This document shows positions 47,801 through 57,116 of a stretch of 64,000 nucleotides of DNA, piece after piece (position 1 is the stretch's first letter; each line of letters starts with the position of its first letter). A model generated the notes under the pieces. That model was given only the letters and a program-made list of their open reading frames with translations, was not told the origin of the DNA and did no database searches. The translations under genes were made by a program, and so were the position numbers. Origin of the DNA: Amycolatopsis thailandensis (GTDB taxonomy: Bacteria > Actinomycetota > Actinomycetes > Mycobacteriales > Pseudonocardiaceae); assembly GCF_002234405.1 (NCBI RefSeq), contig NZ_NMQT01000066.1, positions 1-64,000 on the forward strand, read 5' to 3'.

Positions 47801-48643
47801 ACGATCAGGGGCCTGGTGACCGCGCTCTCGGCAGCCACGCCGTCGAGCCCATCGGCGTCGGCGAACCTGATCCGGCTGCGTGCGGGCGGCCCCCGCGCGC
47901 CGCTCTACCTGGTGCATCCCACCGGCGGCAGTGTCCGCTGGTACGTCAAGCTGGCGGCGCTGATCGACGAGGACCGCCCGGTGCTCGCGTTCCAGGCACC
48001 CGGGTCCGACGGCGCGGGTGAAACGCCGGAAACCGTGGAGGCGCTGGCGAAATCCTACGTCGCCGACCTCCTCGCCACCGGACAGGAGGAGCCGTTCACC
48101 TTGTGCGGCTGGTCCTTCGGCGCGGTGCTCATCCACGAGATGGCCCGGCAGCTGCACGCGGCGGGACGCCGGGTCGATCCGCCGCTGTTGCTGGACCCGC
48201 CGATGCCGACCGCCGCCGAGGCGAGCCGGGTCACCGAGCAGGCCGGTCTTCTCCGCGAGGCCGAAGAACTGGTGGCGACGCTCCCCCACGGCCGCTCCCC
48301 GGGACGCGACCGGCAGCTGGCCCGGATCCTGGACCTGCTCCGGCGTTCCCAGGCGATGGGGGTCACCACCGAATCGGTGGAGGGACTGCCGCTGCGGATG
48401 TGGCGGGCCCTGCTCCAGGCGCTGGCGGATCACCGGCACGGTCACTACGACGGTCCCGCCGTCCTGGTGCTGGCCCGCGAACGGACCGATTCCGGCCACG
48501 CCGACCAGGTCGCGCTGTGGACGGGACTCACCACCGGGCTGACCGTGCACACCGTCGACGGCGGTCACATGGACATCGTGGACTCGTCGGCGCCGGAAGT
48601 GGCCGCGATCATCCGTGCGGCCACGGCCGAGCGACCGCGGTGA
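41801..48643 (+). CDS. NRPS2: C-A-T / C-A*-T-TE with a degenerate A domain
   Basis: A 2280-residue terminal NRPS. Module 4: C (HHAVFDG at 161), A (A3 at 623, YGITE at 770, A10 Lys 965), T (GGDS, Ser 1022). The A code DFWSVGMVHK is a standard threonine code. Module 5: C of a divergent subtype with NHAIIDG (1224), which keeps the catalytic second His; then a degenerate A domain (about 1521-1930), T (GGDS, Ser 1974) and a thioesterase with GWSFG (Ser 2105) and the His in DGGHMDIVD. In the degenerate A domain the A3 loop is lost, A5 is YGSPE, A8 is altered and the A10 lysine is replaced by Leu 1918 (SSGGLVD), so it should be inactive. The TE would release a linear or cyclised peptide. The stop overlaps the exporter GTG (GTGA). 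Confidence 0.95.
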   Translation: MTDSDATELRARLAGMLLGGNSPGRVSPVRQAGPLRATPAQTGLWFHDELFGGSAAYTVPLALHVPGPLSPARVRAATDALVARHDALRTRFAYRDGEVWQDVRPDPAASVAVHEVSGLRAAGDLIRDLVAEPLDLAEGPLFETAVLRLADGGHVLVFRVHHAVFDGWSANILLREFTELYHRRSLPPATLRFADFAHRQHALIEGPEGERRLRFWKQELDGVPALDLPADRPRSTERSDRGALAAFTIEPAVADALGTLARAHGCTLFMAGMAAFQVLLGRFCGQDDVVVGTATANRPGTGYEDVIGFFANTVLIRGDLSGEPDFAGLLGRTRERCLAAFEHQDLPFEHLARELRPGRDPLCQAVFNLDAEVPPPSPEFDGVPAEPLGFTTDTAKFDLVLSLSRERSGGFRGSLEYSTDLFDRETAARMARGYAELLGRIARDATAPIGSLPVLPAAEEKLLAAGFDGGPDPAGSLVHTVFRERMPEDADAVAVVCGDEELTYRDLDLRANRLANRLLALGVRRGDRVAIGLPRSVDLAVAALGVLRAGAAYVPLDLAHPEARLRFALSDVDARVLVTRSGTATGELLAGRATVEIRLDDDTTAEYPAHDPGVPLKPEDLAYVIHTSGSTGVPKGVGVTHANVTTLIEANRETLPSSPADVWACAHSFAFDFSVWELWGALLSGGRVVIAPAETVRAPEAFADLIVRTGVTVLSQTPTAFGHLGPALSARQAELRLRRVVFGGEALAPSELADWTDRPGLGQVELVNMYGITETTVHVTLHRLTAADLPVPVSPVGGPFPGRRIHVLDERLRPVPPGVRGELYIAGAGLARGYLGRPALTAARFVADPFGPPGSRLYRSGDLARRRADGTLEYLGRSDQQVKIRGFRVEPGEVESALARIDGVRAAVVTARPDGYGTHRLIAYLTGDRRPVGETRARLRKDLPDHLVPSMFVWLDEFPLTANGKVDHARLPEPDRAHPDPTGTGPAPRTPAERRVAAVFAEVLGVGRVGADDDFFDLGGDSILALRVAGRAAEEGLRISVHDLFRHRTVAALAGAAPTADGPRPEVTPFSLLTPEDRRRLPEGLADAYPQTMMQRAILYEMTARPGRTPYHNVTGFLVDHFTPFSRDALDRAVAELVARHEILRTSLAPGGFGEPLALVHPRGAHRPHVVDLRALPEEQREAAYTEFFRQESVTPLDLDRPPLLRLAVHRMTDRWARLTVTDNHAIIDGWSLTSLLADLRELYDAGVTGRTVPEFRPPPPFAEYVALEARAKKSFEAREYWAGQARTLTPATLPKPDPEPGDDQGVHEIELSLEELTERLRAAAAAAGVPLKTVMIAAHLRALQILSGTTAVSTGLTCNGRPELPGAERMRGLFLTLAPFGVTETPATWREFLRAVFAKERDIQPYRRYPTASMARDRGHRVITTLVNYVSFHNIGAEVSDDMREVAYTDLPLAVTFHPRLMTLQADKALLSPAQAEAVARLHLTVLTAIADGGPGPFGSAFLGEDDVQPLTGPATLPRETTLHEAFRAQARRTPDRVAIAPALSYAELDRRSDAVAADLAGRGVRPGVPVGVFVPEPAERAVAWLGVLKAGAAVVPLAGASLPAGCEARAVVSTVAEASFGPVPVHPLTDGASAAPFTVVTGDLAVGAHSHRAVLSRVAPTAKVSLNLGPNDDVDAFWGPLLGGGRFVPGPATPPDAGQTRASIARHRVRRLTLTATLGARLLDEDPHCLSEVDELWVSGELPPWCLDVLPDGITVVTGYGSPEAGHFAARKENPGAAGYRPAPGVRITVLDGQGLPAPAGVTGEIHLADHPGGRPVRTGDLGWIDGNRTLRVLGPVGHQVRVRGVRADTARIRTVLCRHPQVRDALVMPVEGRLTAYLTGSRADLRQFAAEHLPGSLVPEAWTWLDAFPLSSGGLVDVGGLPLPEPDRKETRPRVAAASATESTLATIWAEVLDLDEVGVTDDFFELGGDSMTLLDMRSAAQHAGIVLTVPMVLEHPTIRGLVTALSAATPSSPSASANLIRLRAGGPRAPLYLVHPTGGSVRWYVKLAALIDEDRPVLAFQAPGSDGAGETPETVEALAKSYVADLLATGQEEPFTLCGWSFGAVLIHEMARQLHAAGRRVDPPLLLDPPMPTAAEASRVTEQAGLLREAEELVATLPHGRSPGRDRQLARILDLLRRSQAMGVTTESVEGLPLRMWRALLQALADHRHGHYDGPAVLVLARERTDSGHADQVALWTGLTTGLTVHTVDGGHMDIVDSSAPEVAAIIRAATAERPR

Positions 48644-50112
48644 GGTGGCCGGTACGCGCGTTGCTGCTGGCGGGAGGGATCTCCGCCTTCGGCTCGCAGA
48701 TGAGCATGCTGGCGCTGCCGTGGTTCGTGCTGGAGCAGACCGGCTCGGCCGGACGGGCCGGCCTGGTCTTCGCCGCGCAGATCCTGCCCACCGCGCTGCT
48801 CGGCCTGCTTGGCGGCGAGGTCGTGCAGCGGTTCGGGCCCCGCCGGGTGATGGTGTGCTGCGACGCGGCGCGGGCGCCGGTGATCGCGCTGGTGCCGGTG
48901 CTGCACGCCGCGCAAGTGCTCAGCTTCGGCCTGCTTCTCGGGATCGTGGTGGTGCTCGGCGTGTTCACCATCCCCTATCTCGCCGCGCAACGGCTGCTGG
49001 GCACGGAACTGACGCACGACGACGCCGTGGCGGTCACCAAGGTCAACAGCGTGCTCGAAGGAACGGTGAACCTGGCGGCGTTCGCCGGTCCCGCGGTGGC
49101 CGGACTGCTGCTGACCACTTTGTCACCCGGGCAGGTGCTGCTCGCCGACGCGGCCACCTACGCGGTGTCCGCCCTGCTCCTGTCGGCTGTGCCCGCCGTC
49201 GGCTCGGCTCGGGGAACCGTCGAAGCCCCGCGCGGGTTGCTGGCCGGGCTGGGATATCTGCGCGGGGACCGGTTCCTGGGCATGGCTGCCCTGTCGAGCG
49301 TGCTCTACGGCCTGCTGTTCCGGATGCTCTGGATCGCTCTGCCGTTACTGGCTTTCCGGCGCTTCGACGGCGACCCGGCGGTCGGCGGTCTGCTCGTCGC
49401 CTGCTCCGGGGCCGGTGCTGTGCTCGGTTCGATCACCGCCTACGCCGTGGCGTCGCGCTTCCCGCCCCGGCTGCTCGCCGCCGGCGCGGCGGTCGTGATC
49501 GCCCTGCCGCTATGGGTACTGGTCACCGGCGCCACGCTGCCCTGGCTGCTGGCCGCGCTCGCGCTGTCCGCGGCGGCGGTGCCCGTGCTGAACGCGCCCT
49601 ACTTCACCCTGCTGACCACCCGTGTCCCCCCGGTGTGGCGACCGAAAGTGCTCCAGGCCGTCATCACCGTCAACGCCCTCGGCGGGCCCGCCGGGTTCCT
49701 CCTCGCGGGGTTCCTCATCGACCGTGCCGGGCTCGACCCGGTGCTGTACCTCGTCGCCATGGTGGCGACCTTCGCCAGCGCCGTCTTCGTCACCGCGGCC
49801 TGGCGAGCCGGCCCCACCCCCGACACCGGAAAGGCAGTACCGATGAACGAGAACGCACCGACCGTGGAACGGACACGCGCCGAGACGGCCGCGGTCATCC
49901 TGGAGTTGTACCGAGCGGCCCTCGACAACGACGCGCTCACCGCCGACAGTGATTTCTTCGAAGCCGACGGGGACTCCATGGCGGCGTTCGAGCTGACCGT
50001 CGGCGTGCTCCGGGAGCTGGGCGTCGACCTGTCCGTGGGCGCGGTGTTCACCCATCCCTCGCCCAGCCTGCTGACCGACGCGGTGCTCGCCGTCGCCGCC
50101 GGGCGGGCGTGA
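48640..50112 (+). CDS. MFS exporter fused to a C-terminal peptidyl carrier domain
   Basis: A 490-residue fusion. Residues 1-395 are an EntS-like major facilitator ([60 protein letters not shown]) with about 12 helices. Without any stop the frame continues into a carrier domain, residues 402-490 ([40 protein letters not shown]), with the phosphopantetheine Ser at 446. An internal ATG at 49843 (residue 402), preceded by GGAAAGG, could also yield a free 89-residue carrier. The start GTG 48640 overlaps the NRPS2 stop. The transporter presumably exports the peptide; the carrier suggests that a tethered intermediate is held at the membrane. Confidence 0.88.
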   Translation: MRWPVRALLLAGGISAFGSQMSMLALPWFVLEQTGSAGRAGLVFAAQILPTALLGLLGGEVVQRFGPRRVMVCCDAARAPVIALVPVLHAAQVLSFGLLLGIVVVLGVFTIPYLAAQRLLGTELTHDDAVAVTKVNSVLEGTVNLAAFAGPAVAGLLLTTLSPGQVLLADAATYAVSALLLSAVPAVGSARGTVEAPRGLLAGLGYLRGDRFLGMAALSSVLYGLLFRMLWIALPLLAFRRFDGDPAVGGLLVACSGAGAVLGSITAYAVASRFPPRLLAAGAAVVIALPLWVLVTGATLPWLLAALALSAAAVPVLNAPYFTLLTTRVPPVWRPKVLQAVITVNALGGPAGFLLAGFLIDRAGLDPVLYLVAMVATFASAVFVTAAWRAGPTPDTGKAVPMNENAPTVERTRAETAAVILELYRAALDNDALTADSDFFEADGDSMAAFELTVGVLRELGVDLSVGAVFTHPSPSLLTDAVLAVAAGRA

Positions 50113-52385
50113 TGAGCGCGCTGGTCCCGATCGGGAGCCGGTGGTCGCTCTGGCCGCAGCTGGTGTTGCGCGGCGCCGGCTTCCCGGCGGCGGGCGTGCT
50201 CCGGCTCGCCCCCGAAGGGCTGGCCGCGGCGGCGGACGCGATCGCCGCGGAAGCACCGGACAGCACGCGGCGCGCGGCCTTCGAGGACGCCTATCGTCAG
50301 GCGGCGGTCGACACCGCGTTCGTCCTGCGGGAGATCGCCGCGGACGATCGCTTCCGGGCCGCGATCACCTGGCAGAACCAGTCCGTCGTGGACGGAACGC
50401 TCATGCCCTTCCTCGCCTGGACCCCGACCGTCGCGAGCCGGACGAACATGCCGCGCAAGCGCGAGGAGCTGGTCGCCCGCTACTGGCAGAGGTTCTGCGT
50501 CAAGAACGACACGATCGGATTCTTCGGGCCGGTGGGCTGGGGACGATTCGATCCGGCGCTGACCGGGATCCGGTTCGCCACCGCGCCGGAGCTGATCGAA
50601 AGCTCCGAGGTGTTCCTGTCGAGCTGGGCGATCGACTCGCTGGCCAAGACACTCGACCGGAAACCGGGCATCCGCCGCTGGCTGGCGCCGCGCCGGGTGC
50701 CGTTCGTCCGGCTCGACGACGGACAGGTCCGCGTACCGGGCAGGCCACCGGTCCCGATCGGCCCGGAGCAGGAAAAGATCTTCGCGCTGTGCGACGGCGT
50801 CCTCACCGCGGACGAGATCGGCCACCGTACCGGCGTCGAGGGCACGGCCCGGATCCTGGAACGGATGTGCGACGACCGCTGGCTGACCTGGCGGCTGGAG
50901 GTGCCGGCCGGACCTCGTCCGGAAAGGGCGCTGCGAGCGCTGCTGGACCGGATCGGCGAGGACCGGTTGCGCCGCGAGTGCCTGGAAACGCTCAAGCTGC
51001 TGGAATCCCGGCTCGATGAAGTCCGTGCCGCGGCGGACGCCGATTCGCTGGGCACCACGTTGTCCGCGCTCGGCGACGACTTCACCGGTTTGACCGACGT
51101 TGCCTCCCTGCGGGAGAAGGGCGCGCGGGTCGCGCCGTGCCGGGCGGTGGCCTACGCCGACGCCCGCCGGGGAGACCGGGTCGTGCTCGGCACGCGGGTG
51201 GCCGAGGGACTCGCACCGCTGGAACTCTTCCTGACCAGCGCGAGATGGATGGCCACCGAACTGGCCCGGCGCACTTCGGATCGCGCCAAGGCCATCCTGG
51301 CCGGGCTCGGCCCCGGACCGGTCGACCTGGCCTCCTTCTGGTTCGCGTGCATGCCGTTGCTGCACGGGGACGCCCCGGCCGACGCCGCGGACATCCAAGC
51401 GGAGTTCCGGCGCCGGTGGTCCTCGCTCCTGCCGGCCGAGGGCAGCCGGACGACCCTGTCGGCCGATTCACTGCGGCCCCGGGTGGAAGAGCTGTTCCCG
51501 GTGCCGCCGGGCACTCCCGGTTGGGCGGCTTCGCGGTACGTCAGCCCGGACGTGCTGCTGCTGGCGGACGGCGAGGAAGCCGTCGCACGCGGGGACTTCC
51601 AGATCGTGCTGGGCGAGCTGCACACCGCGATCAACACGATGGGCGCGTCGGTGTTCCTGACCCAGCACCCCGACGTCGCCGAACTGCTGGACCTGACCAC
51701 CGGCGACTTCCCTGGCCCGAGACTGCTTCCCTTGCTGGCCAAAGAGAATCACACCCGGTTGTCCGCCAGGACCCGCCAGTCGCTGGTGCGGGAACTGGAC
51801 TATCAGGTCGCGCTGCTCGACCACACCGCCGACCCGGCGCGACCGCGGGTCGTGCTCAGCGCGGACGCGCTGGTCTCCGAACGCGCCGGACGGGTCATGG
51901 TCCGGTTGCCCGACGGCCGGGAGTTCGATGTCCTGGAGGTGTTCTCCCAGGCGCTGACCCGGCTGGTGATGGACGCGTTCCAGCCCGTCCCCGACCTGCC
52001 GCACACCCCGCGGATCACGGTGGACCGCCTGGTCGTCGCACGGGAGACCTGGCGGCCACGGGCGGATGAGCTCGCCTTCGCCCAGTCGAAGACCGAGTCC
52101 GAGCGGTTCCTCGGTGCGCGGGAATGGGCACGGCACAACCGGTTGCCCCGCTTCGTCTTCGCCGTTTCACCGACCGAGCCACGGCCGCTCTACGTCGACT
52201 TCGACAGTCCGGTCTACGTCCAGATCCTGGCGAAGGCCATCCGTCGACTGACCAGAAAGGACCCGGACGCGACCCTGGTCCTCACCGAAATGCTGCCCAC
52301 CCCCGAACAGACCTGGCTGACGGACGGCCAGGGCGACACCTACACCGCCGAACTCCGCCTCGTCGCCGTGGATCAGCTGGCCTGA
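50112..52385 (+). CDS. LanB-like lantibiotic dehydratase-family protein
   Basis: A 757-residue protein of the lantibiotic dehydratase N-terminal family. Recognisable regions are NMPRKREELVARYWQRFCVK, NDTIGFFGPVGWGRFD, LVRELDYQVALLDHTADPAR and the C-terminal LPRFVFAVSPTEPRPLYVDF. Full-length LanB enzymes have a glutamylation domain plus a C-terminal elimination domain (about 1000 residues); here the second is absent, as in split LanB and in PEARL peptide aminoacyl-tRNA ligases. No lantibiotic precursor or cyclase gene is nearby. It starts at ATG 50112, overlapping the exporter-carrier stop by one base (TGATG), so it belongs to the NRPS operon. An aminoacyl-tRNA-dependent step on the peptide or carrier is plausible but unproven. 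Confidence 0.85.
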   Translation: MSALVPIGSRWSLWPQLVLRGAGFPAAGVLRLAPEGLAAAADAIAAEAPDSTRRAAFEDAYRQAAVDTAFVLREIAADDRFRAAITWQNQSVVDGTLMPFLAWTPTVASRTNMPRKREELVARYWQRFCVKNDTIGFFGPVGWGRFDPALTGIRFATAPELIESSEVFLSSWAIDSLAKTLDRKPGIRRWLAPRRVPFVRLDDGQVRVPGRPPVPIGPEQEKIFALCDGVLTADEIGHRTGVEGTARILERMCDDRWLTWRLEVPAGPRPERALRALLDRIGEDRLRRECLETLKLLESRLDEVRAAADADSLGTTLSALGDDFTGLTDVASLREKGARVAPCRAVAYADARRGDRVVLGTRVAEGLAPLELFLTSARWMATELARRTSDRAKAILAGLGPGPVDLASFWFACMPLLHGDAPADAADIQAEFRRRWSSLLPAEGSRTTLSADSLRPRVEELFPVPPGTPGWAASRYVSPDVLLLADGEEAVARGDFQIVLGELHTAINTMGASVFLTQHPDVAELLDLTTGDFPGPRLLPLLAKENHTRLSARTRQSLVRELDYQVALLDHTADPARPRVVLSADALVSERAGRVMVRLPDGREFDVLEVFSQALTRLVMDAFQPVPDLPHTPRITVDRLVVARETWRPRADELAFAQSKTESERFLGAREWARHNRLPRFVFAVSPTEPRPLYVDFDSPVYVQILAKAIRRLTRKDPDATLVLTEMLPTPEQTWLTDGQGDTYTAELRLVAVDQLA

Positions 52386-53410
52386 GCCGCAGTACCGGAG
52401 TGTGCCGTCGGAGCGCAACTCCGCGTCCAGGTCGTCGGTGGTCGGACCCCAGTAGCCGAAGTCCGGTGACCGGCCGGCCCGGTAACGGGCGGCGTCCAAC
52501 CGCAGTGAGTGGACGAACTGCGGCACGTACGCCATGTTGTCGAACGGAGTCGCGATCGCACCGTCCAGCCACAACGTGCAGACACGCAACCGATCGCCGC
52601 CAGGGTCGGCCGGTCCGATCTCCAGTGCGATACGTGACCGGTCGCCGACCAGGATTTCCGTCACGCACCAACGAGAAACGTCGAAGTCGAGGGCCGCGGC
52701 AACCGCGTCCAGGGTCGCAGCGGTCGCGACCTCGTCGAGGGCGATCGGCTCAGGCAACCCGCCGAATCCCAGCTGTTCCAGGGTGGCGCGCAGATTCGGA
52801 TAGTCGGGCACTCGATCGGGATAGGTCGTGTACACGCCGACATTGCGCAGGGACGGCACATGCGGTTTCTCCGGACCGGCCAGCCGGACGCCGGCCAGGA
52901 ACACCCCCGCGGCCCGGTGATGAGGCGCGACATAGTCGGCAGGCCCCAGCTCCACCGCGAAACTCGCCCGGTCGCCGTAGACCCCTGCGACCGCGTGCCG
53001 AACGCACCGAGCACCTCATCGGCAACGGCACGCCAAGCAGCCGGATCGTCTCCGGCGATCTGCGCGGACCTGCCGTCGGCCGTGAGGTCGGGTGGTTGTC
53101 CGGCCAGTCCGAGCAGACTTTCGCCGCTGCGGTGACGCACCAGCGGATCCGGGTCCGACATTCCCCGGTGTAACGCGGCCAACGAACGCGGGATGATCGG
53201 CAACTCCCGCAGCGCTTCGGCCGCCGCCACCCGATCGTCCCGCTCGCCGAGGCTCTCCAGCATCGTGGCCACTTCGGACACGTACTCGTCGTCGCCGGTC
53301 GCCTCCCACAGCGCTCGCGCGATCCGTACCCGGGCCACTCCCCGAGCCGTGGGAAGAGCCGCCTGGAGGGAGGTGGTCCTGTCCAGGCGGAATTCGCTTG
53401 TGCCGTCCAC
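52386..53410 (-). pseudogene. Frameshifted HEAT-repeat-type gene at the cluster edge
   Basis: From the ATG at 53410 the protein shows HEAT-like helices (VARVRIARALWEATGDDEYV, SLAALHRGMSDPDPLVRHRS, GESLLGLAGQ). After ADEVLGAFG near 53000 the frame breaks; homologous-looking sequence continues in another frame (VAGVYGDRASFAVELGPADY, GLPEPIALDEVATAATLDAV, DDLDAELRSDGTLRYC). The second frame runs without a stop into the antisense of the LanB-like gene, ending at 52167. The gene therefore seems both frameshifted and cut by the NRPS cluster boundary at about 52386. It resembles SMI1/HEAT immunity-type proteins, but the function is not assigned. Confidence 0.6.
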
Positions 53411-53417
53411 TCGGTGA

Positions 53418-53677
53418 GGTTATTGAGGGGTAAGGCAAAGGTGTCCTGGTGGGGTGCCGGGTGATCAGCGGGGTGAAGGGTGCTTTCCGCTCGTGTGATG
53501 AGGGGAAAGTCCCCTTCGCCTCGGGTCTTGCGGTCCTCGTGGGTGGCGAAGTCCCGGAAGCGTTGCGAAAGCCACTTTCGCGACCTTCAGCGTTGCGAAA
53601 GTGGCTTTCGCAACACCCGAGGTCGACGTGAGGGCGAGCGACAGAGCACGCCACCTTTGCCTTACCCCCCAATAACC
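53418..53677. mobile_element. 260-bp MITE-like element with 26-bp terminal inverted repeats
   Basis: The ends 53418-53443 (GGTTATTGAGGGGTAAGGCA...) and 53652-53677 are inverted repeats matching at 25 of 26 positions. No open frame of note lies between. Inside are the dispersed 53497-53517 repeat and a 20-bp palindrome. The size, matching ends and lack of coding fit a non-autonomous miniature element. No clear target-site duplication was seen. Confidence 0.6.
53562..53614. repeat. 20-bp perfect inverted repeat inside the MITE-like element
   Basis: GTTGCGAAAGCCACTTTCGC (53562-53581) is the perfect complement of 53595-53614 across a 13-nt loop. Each arm is itself nearly palindromic (GCGAAAG..CTTTCGC), so several alternative cruciforms are possible. 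Confidence 0.85.
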
Positions 53678-53756
53678 GTGGTGATCGGCGCCCGGCGTTG
53701 CGCGACACGTTCCCCAGCGATGGGTGGAAAGACTGCGTCGCCTTGGTCGGACGCCC

Positions 53757-54494
53757 TCAGCTCGTGCGGCTCGGTGCCGGCGGCTCGGGTAGCGCGGCGG
53801 TCATCGCGCCGTCCACGGTGACGGTCTCACCGGACACGAACCTGGCCCGATCGCCGAGGAGGAAGGCGATCACGCGCGCGACGTCCTCCGGCTCGGCGAG
53901 CTCGCCGAGAGGCTGTAGCCCGGTCAGCGCGTCGCGGGTGGCCGCGTCCTGCCAGCGATGCGCGTTACGCGGCACCTTGACGAACCCCGGCCGGACGACG
54001 TTGCACCGCAGCCCGCGCGGTCCGAGTTCCACGGCGGCGGCGCGGCCGAGCGCCTCCAGCGCGGCCTTGGCCATCGCGTACGGTGCCTGCCCGGCCCAGG
54101 CCAGGCCCGCATGGATCGAACTGACCAGCACCGCGGCGCACGGCCGTCCCCCGGCACGGCCGATCAGCTGCTGCAACGGCTCCAGCGCGGACACCGCACC
54201 GACGTCCAGCACCCTGCGCAGCGCGTCCGTCGTCTGTTCGGTGAAGGGGGCGCGATGCTCGCTCAGCAGGCAGTGCACCAAGCCGGTCACGCTGCCGAGG
54301 GTGTCGAACGCGGCACCGACCACGGCCGGATCGGTCGCGTCGCCCCGGATCCACGGCACATCGACGTGTTCCGGCGGTGGTGGCGCGATATCCACGGCCA
54401 CCACCGGTCGCCCCTCCCCCAGCAGTTCGCTCACCACGGCCGACCCGATACCGCCCGCGCCGCCGAGCACCACCACCCCGCTCACGCGACCCAT
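53757..54494 (-). CDS. SDR family oxidoreductase
   Basis: A 245-residue short-chain dehydrogenase. The nucleotide-binding GGAGGIG is at about residues 11-17, the serine in LVSSIHAG and the catalytic YAMAK motif follow, then RCNVVRPGFVKVPRN and the C-terminal FVSGETVTVDGA. The acidic residue after strand 2 (VVAVDIAPP) suggests NAD preference. It starts at ATG 54494, or at GTG 54485 with a GTGA overlap, at the end of the ROK gene. It forms an operon with the ROK regulator and an MFS transporter, so it probably acts on the imported compound. Confidence 0.88.
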   Translation of the reverse strand: MGRVSGVVVLGGAGGIGSAVVSELLGEGRPVVAVDIAPPPPEHVDVPWIRGDATDPAVVGAAFDTLGSVTGLVHCLLSEHRAPFTEQTTDALRRVLDVGAVSALEPLQQLIGRAGGRPCAAVLVSSIHAGLAWAGQAPYAMAKAALEALGRAAAVELGPRGLRCNVVRPGFVKVPRNAHRWQDAATRDALTGLQPLGELAEPEDVARVIAFLLGDRARFVSGETVTVDGAMTAALPEPPAPSRTS

Positions 54495-55630
54495 TCGGCC
54501 GTCCCCTTGGTGAAGAAGGCGCGCACGACGAGTCCCGCCGCGGCTGTGACCAGGGGGTTGCCTCGGGACCGTGGCCGGACCAGCGTGTGCGGCGGAGTCG
54601 TCTCGACGCGATCGCGTACCGCTTCGAGCCATCGGTCCGAGGGCGCGCCGCTACCGCCGAGGATGATCATGTCCGGCCGCATCAGGTCGAACACCGTGTC
54701 GGCCACCAGAGCCACCTGGGCGCTGCGCGCCTCGAGAAGCCCGCTCGCGACCGTGTCCGTGTCCGTGTCCGCCAGGCGGATCAGGTCCGTCAGCGAGCTC
54801 GCCGCGACTCCCGCGGACCGAGCCGCGGCGAGCAACGCCACGTCCGTCCCGCGTTCGCCGAAGCGCCCGTGACCACCATCGGTGAGGCCGGGCACCAGCA
54901 GGCGGCCGAAGCCGCCTTGGATGATGCCGTTCGAGCTCGTACCCCCTCCTCGGCTGAGGAACCCTGTCTCGGCGACGTTGCCGACGAAAAGGTACGACAC
55001 GTTGTGGCGACCCAGTCCGGCGCCGAAGGTGAGCTCGGCGCCCAGCAGAGCGGACACGTTGCCGTCCACCACGACGTCGAGCCCGGTCCGCTCCCGCAAC
55101 GGGCCGGACACCCGGACGTCGGTCCAGCCCAGCACGTCGTTGCGCACGACCCGACCGGTCTGACGGTCCACCTCACCGCCGGCGGTCACACCGATGCCCA
55201 GCACCGGGCCCGGCGCGGAACCCGCCATCTCCGCCGCCAGGTCCGCGGCGTGCCGCAGGGTGGCGACGCTGTCCGCCGGATCACGGTTCTCGGCGAGCGT
55301 CCGGACGCAGTGACCGGCCAGGTCGATCAGTCCGGCCGTGGTCCGTTCGAGACCGAGGTGCACGCCGACCGCGTACCGGCTGGACGAGTCCAGGTCCACC
55401 GGCACCCGGGGCCTGCCGACCCCGGTGGACTGCTCTGCGAGCTCACGGACGACGCCGGCGGACAGCAAGGGCTCGATGATCCTGCTGACGCTGCCGTGAT
55501 TGAGGGACAGCTCCTTCGCGATGTCACCGCGCGCCAGCGGGCCGCGCTGGGCGAGCAGCTGAAGCACGGCGGCCGTGTTGGCCTGCCGGGCCTGACGCGG
55601 CCGGGTCCCGCTGAGACCTGGGTCGTTCAT
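54482..55630 (-). CDS. ROK family transcriptional regulator
   Basis: A 382-residue ROK repressor. The N-terminal winged helix is at residues 12-75 (TAAVLQLLAQRGPLARGDIA, LNHGSVSRIIEPLLSAGVVR). The ROK domain follows (YAVGVHLGLERTTAGLIDLA, LGIGVTAGGEVDRQTGRVV). Kinase-type catalytic residues are not clearly kept (DGNVSALLGAEL), consistent with a regulator. It starts 2 nt after the MFS stop and overlaps the SDR gene, so all three are co-translated. It probably senses a sugar or sugar-like effector and controls its own operon. Confidence 0.88.
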   Translation of the reverse strand: MNDPGLSGTRPRQARQANTAAVLQLLAQRGPLARGDIAKELSLNHGSVSRIIEPLLSAGVVRELAEQSTGVGRPRVPVDLDSSSRYAVGVHLGLERTTAGLIDLAGHCVRTLAENRDPADSVATLRHAADLAAEMAGSAPGPVLGIGVTAGGEVDRQTGRVVRNDVLGWTDVRVSGPLRERTGLDVVVDGNVSALLGAELTFGAGLGRHNVSYLFVGNVAETGFLSRGGGTSSNGIIQGGFGRLLVPGLTDGGHGRFGERGTDVALLAAARSAGVAASSLTDLIRLADTDTDTVASGLLEARSAQVALVADTVFDLMRPDMIILGGSGAPSDRWLEAVRDRVETTPPHTLVRPRSRGNPLVTAAAGLVVRAFFTKGTAEWVA

Positions 55631-55632
55631 CT

Positions 55633-56973
55633 TCACACCGGCTTTCCGGACTCGACACCGTTGGTCTCTTCGAGCTCGACACCGGTGGTGGCCAGCCACG
55701 GCGACACCAGCACGATCACGGCGCTGACCAAGAACGCGCAGGCGTACCACGCGACGATCGTGATGCCGTACTTCTGCGCCAGCATGGGCGCCAAGAACAC
55801 GTTGAGCGCGATCGCGAGCCGGGTCACGCACTGCGCGATCCCGGATCCGAGGCCACGCAGCGAGGTGGGGAAGGCTTCGGTGCTCCACACCCAGGACAAC
55901 ACGCCAGGGCCGAGCCAGGTCAGCATGGCGTACACGACCCAGAACGCGACCAGGCCGACGCCTGCCCGCTCGCCGGTGAACGCGATGCCCACCCCGGCGG
56001 CGAACACGCCGAGACACGTCCACACGCCCAACCGTCGTCGGTCTACCCGGTCGATGATCGCGGCGCCCGCCACGACGGCGACCAGGCCCACCACGAAACC
56101 CAGCAGGGAGAAGTACAGGGTGTTGGAGACCCCGATGCCGGTACTGCTGATGATCAGCGGTCCCGCGACCGTCGCGACCGCGCCACCGAAAGCCTGGATG
56201 GCGAAGAACGCCGTGACCGTCGCCAGCCGTCGCCACGCACCACCGGAAACCAGCCTCCGGTAACTGCGCTTCTCCGAAACCTCGCGCTTCGGCGGGTCCA
56301 GCCCGAGTGCGTCGTAGATCCGCTGTGCTTCCTCCCCGCGGCCGCGCGCGCTCAGCCACCGGGGTGACTCCGGCAGGAATTGCCTCGCCACCAGCACCGC
56401 GGCCGCGGGCAGCGCGGCCAGGCCGAACAGCCACCGCCAGGTCTCGTTTCCGAACAACGGCTGAAGCGCCAGCGCGAGCAGCACCGAGGTGACCGCGCCG
56501 GACAGCCACATCATGTTGGGCAAACTGCCCGCGATCCGGCCTCGCCGGGTTTTGGGCGCGATCTCGGTGAGGAACGCGTGCGAGGTCGGGATGTCCATCC
56601 CCACCGCGAGACCGAGCACGAATCTGGCCGCGACCAATTGCCACACGTCCTGGACGAACGCGGCGGCGAGGGACGCCACCACGAAGACCACCAGATTGAT
56701 CATGAAGATCACCCGGCGGCCGAATCGGTCGGAGAGGTCACCGAAGACCACCAGACCGAGCGCCGTACCCACGAAGGCCGCCGCGGTCACCAGGCCGACC
56801 TGGAACGCGGTGAGATGGAACGACGGCTTGAGGAACAGGACGGCGGCGCCGATGACGAGCAGGTCGTAGCCGTCGATGAACTCGCCGAAGGCGACCAGCC
56901 TGCCGGTCCAGTTCCGTACGAACCGCGCCCGTCTCGGCGACATCGACTGAGGTCTCGCAATCCCCGACACCAT
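55633..56973 (-). CDS. MFS transporter, sugar-porter type
   Basis: A 446-residue major facilitator with 12 predicted helices. Sugar-porter features are visible: GDLSDRFGRRVIFMINLVVF between helices 2 and 3, PESPRWLSARGRGEEA before the central loop, and the second-half WVWSTEAFPTSLRGLGSG. It starts at ATG 56973 with GGAGGAAAC upstream. As the first gene of the MFS-ROK-SDR operon, it probably imports the substrate of the SDR. A LysR gene lies upstream on the same strand. Confidence 0.9.
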   Translation of the reverse strand: MVSGIARPQSMSPRRARFVRNWTGRLVAFGEFIDGYDLLVIGAAVLFLKPSFHLTAFQVGLVTAAAFVGTALGLVVFGDLSDRFGRRVIFMINLVVFVVASLAAAFVQDVWQLVAARFVLGLAVGMDIPTSHAFLTEIAPKTRRGRIAGSLPNMMWLSGAVTSVLLALALQPLFGNETWRWLFGLAALPAAAVLVARQFLPESPRWLSARGRGEEAQRIYDALGLDPPKREVSEKRSYRRLVSGGAWRRLATVTAFFAIQAFGGAVATVAGPLIISSTGIGVSNTLYFSLLGFVVGLVAVVAGAAIIDRVDRRRLGVWTCLGVFAAGVGIAFTGERAGVGLVAFWVVYAMLTWLGPGVLSWVWSTEAFPTSLRGLGSGIAQCVTRLAIALNVFLAPMLAQKYGITIVAWYACAFLVSAVIVLVSPWLATTGVELEETNGVESGKPV

Positions 56974-57116
56974 CAGGTTTCCTCCCCACCGCGCTTTTTG
57001 TGCGACAAACACCAAACTACGGTTCACGCGGTGTTCCCGCCTGGATCCGACGCTGTCGGGGACGATCGGCCAACCGGAGCGGAACGATCAGGCAAGGGCC
57101 GCTGACCTGTCGATCC

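Noticed and set aside
45239-48568. Minus-strand frame of 1109 codons
   Set aside because: It lies wholly within NRPS2 on the other strand and is Arg/Gly/Gln-rich without any domain, so it is a shadow frame. The same applies to 41474-43801, 39724-41862, 37954-39660 and 35554-36831.
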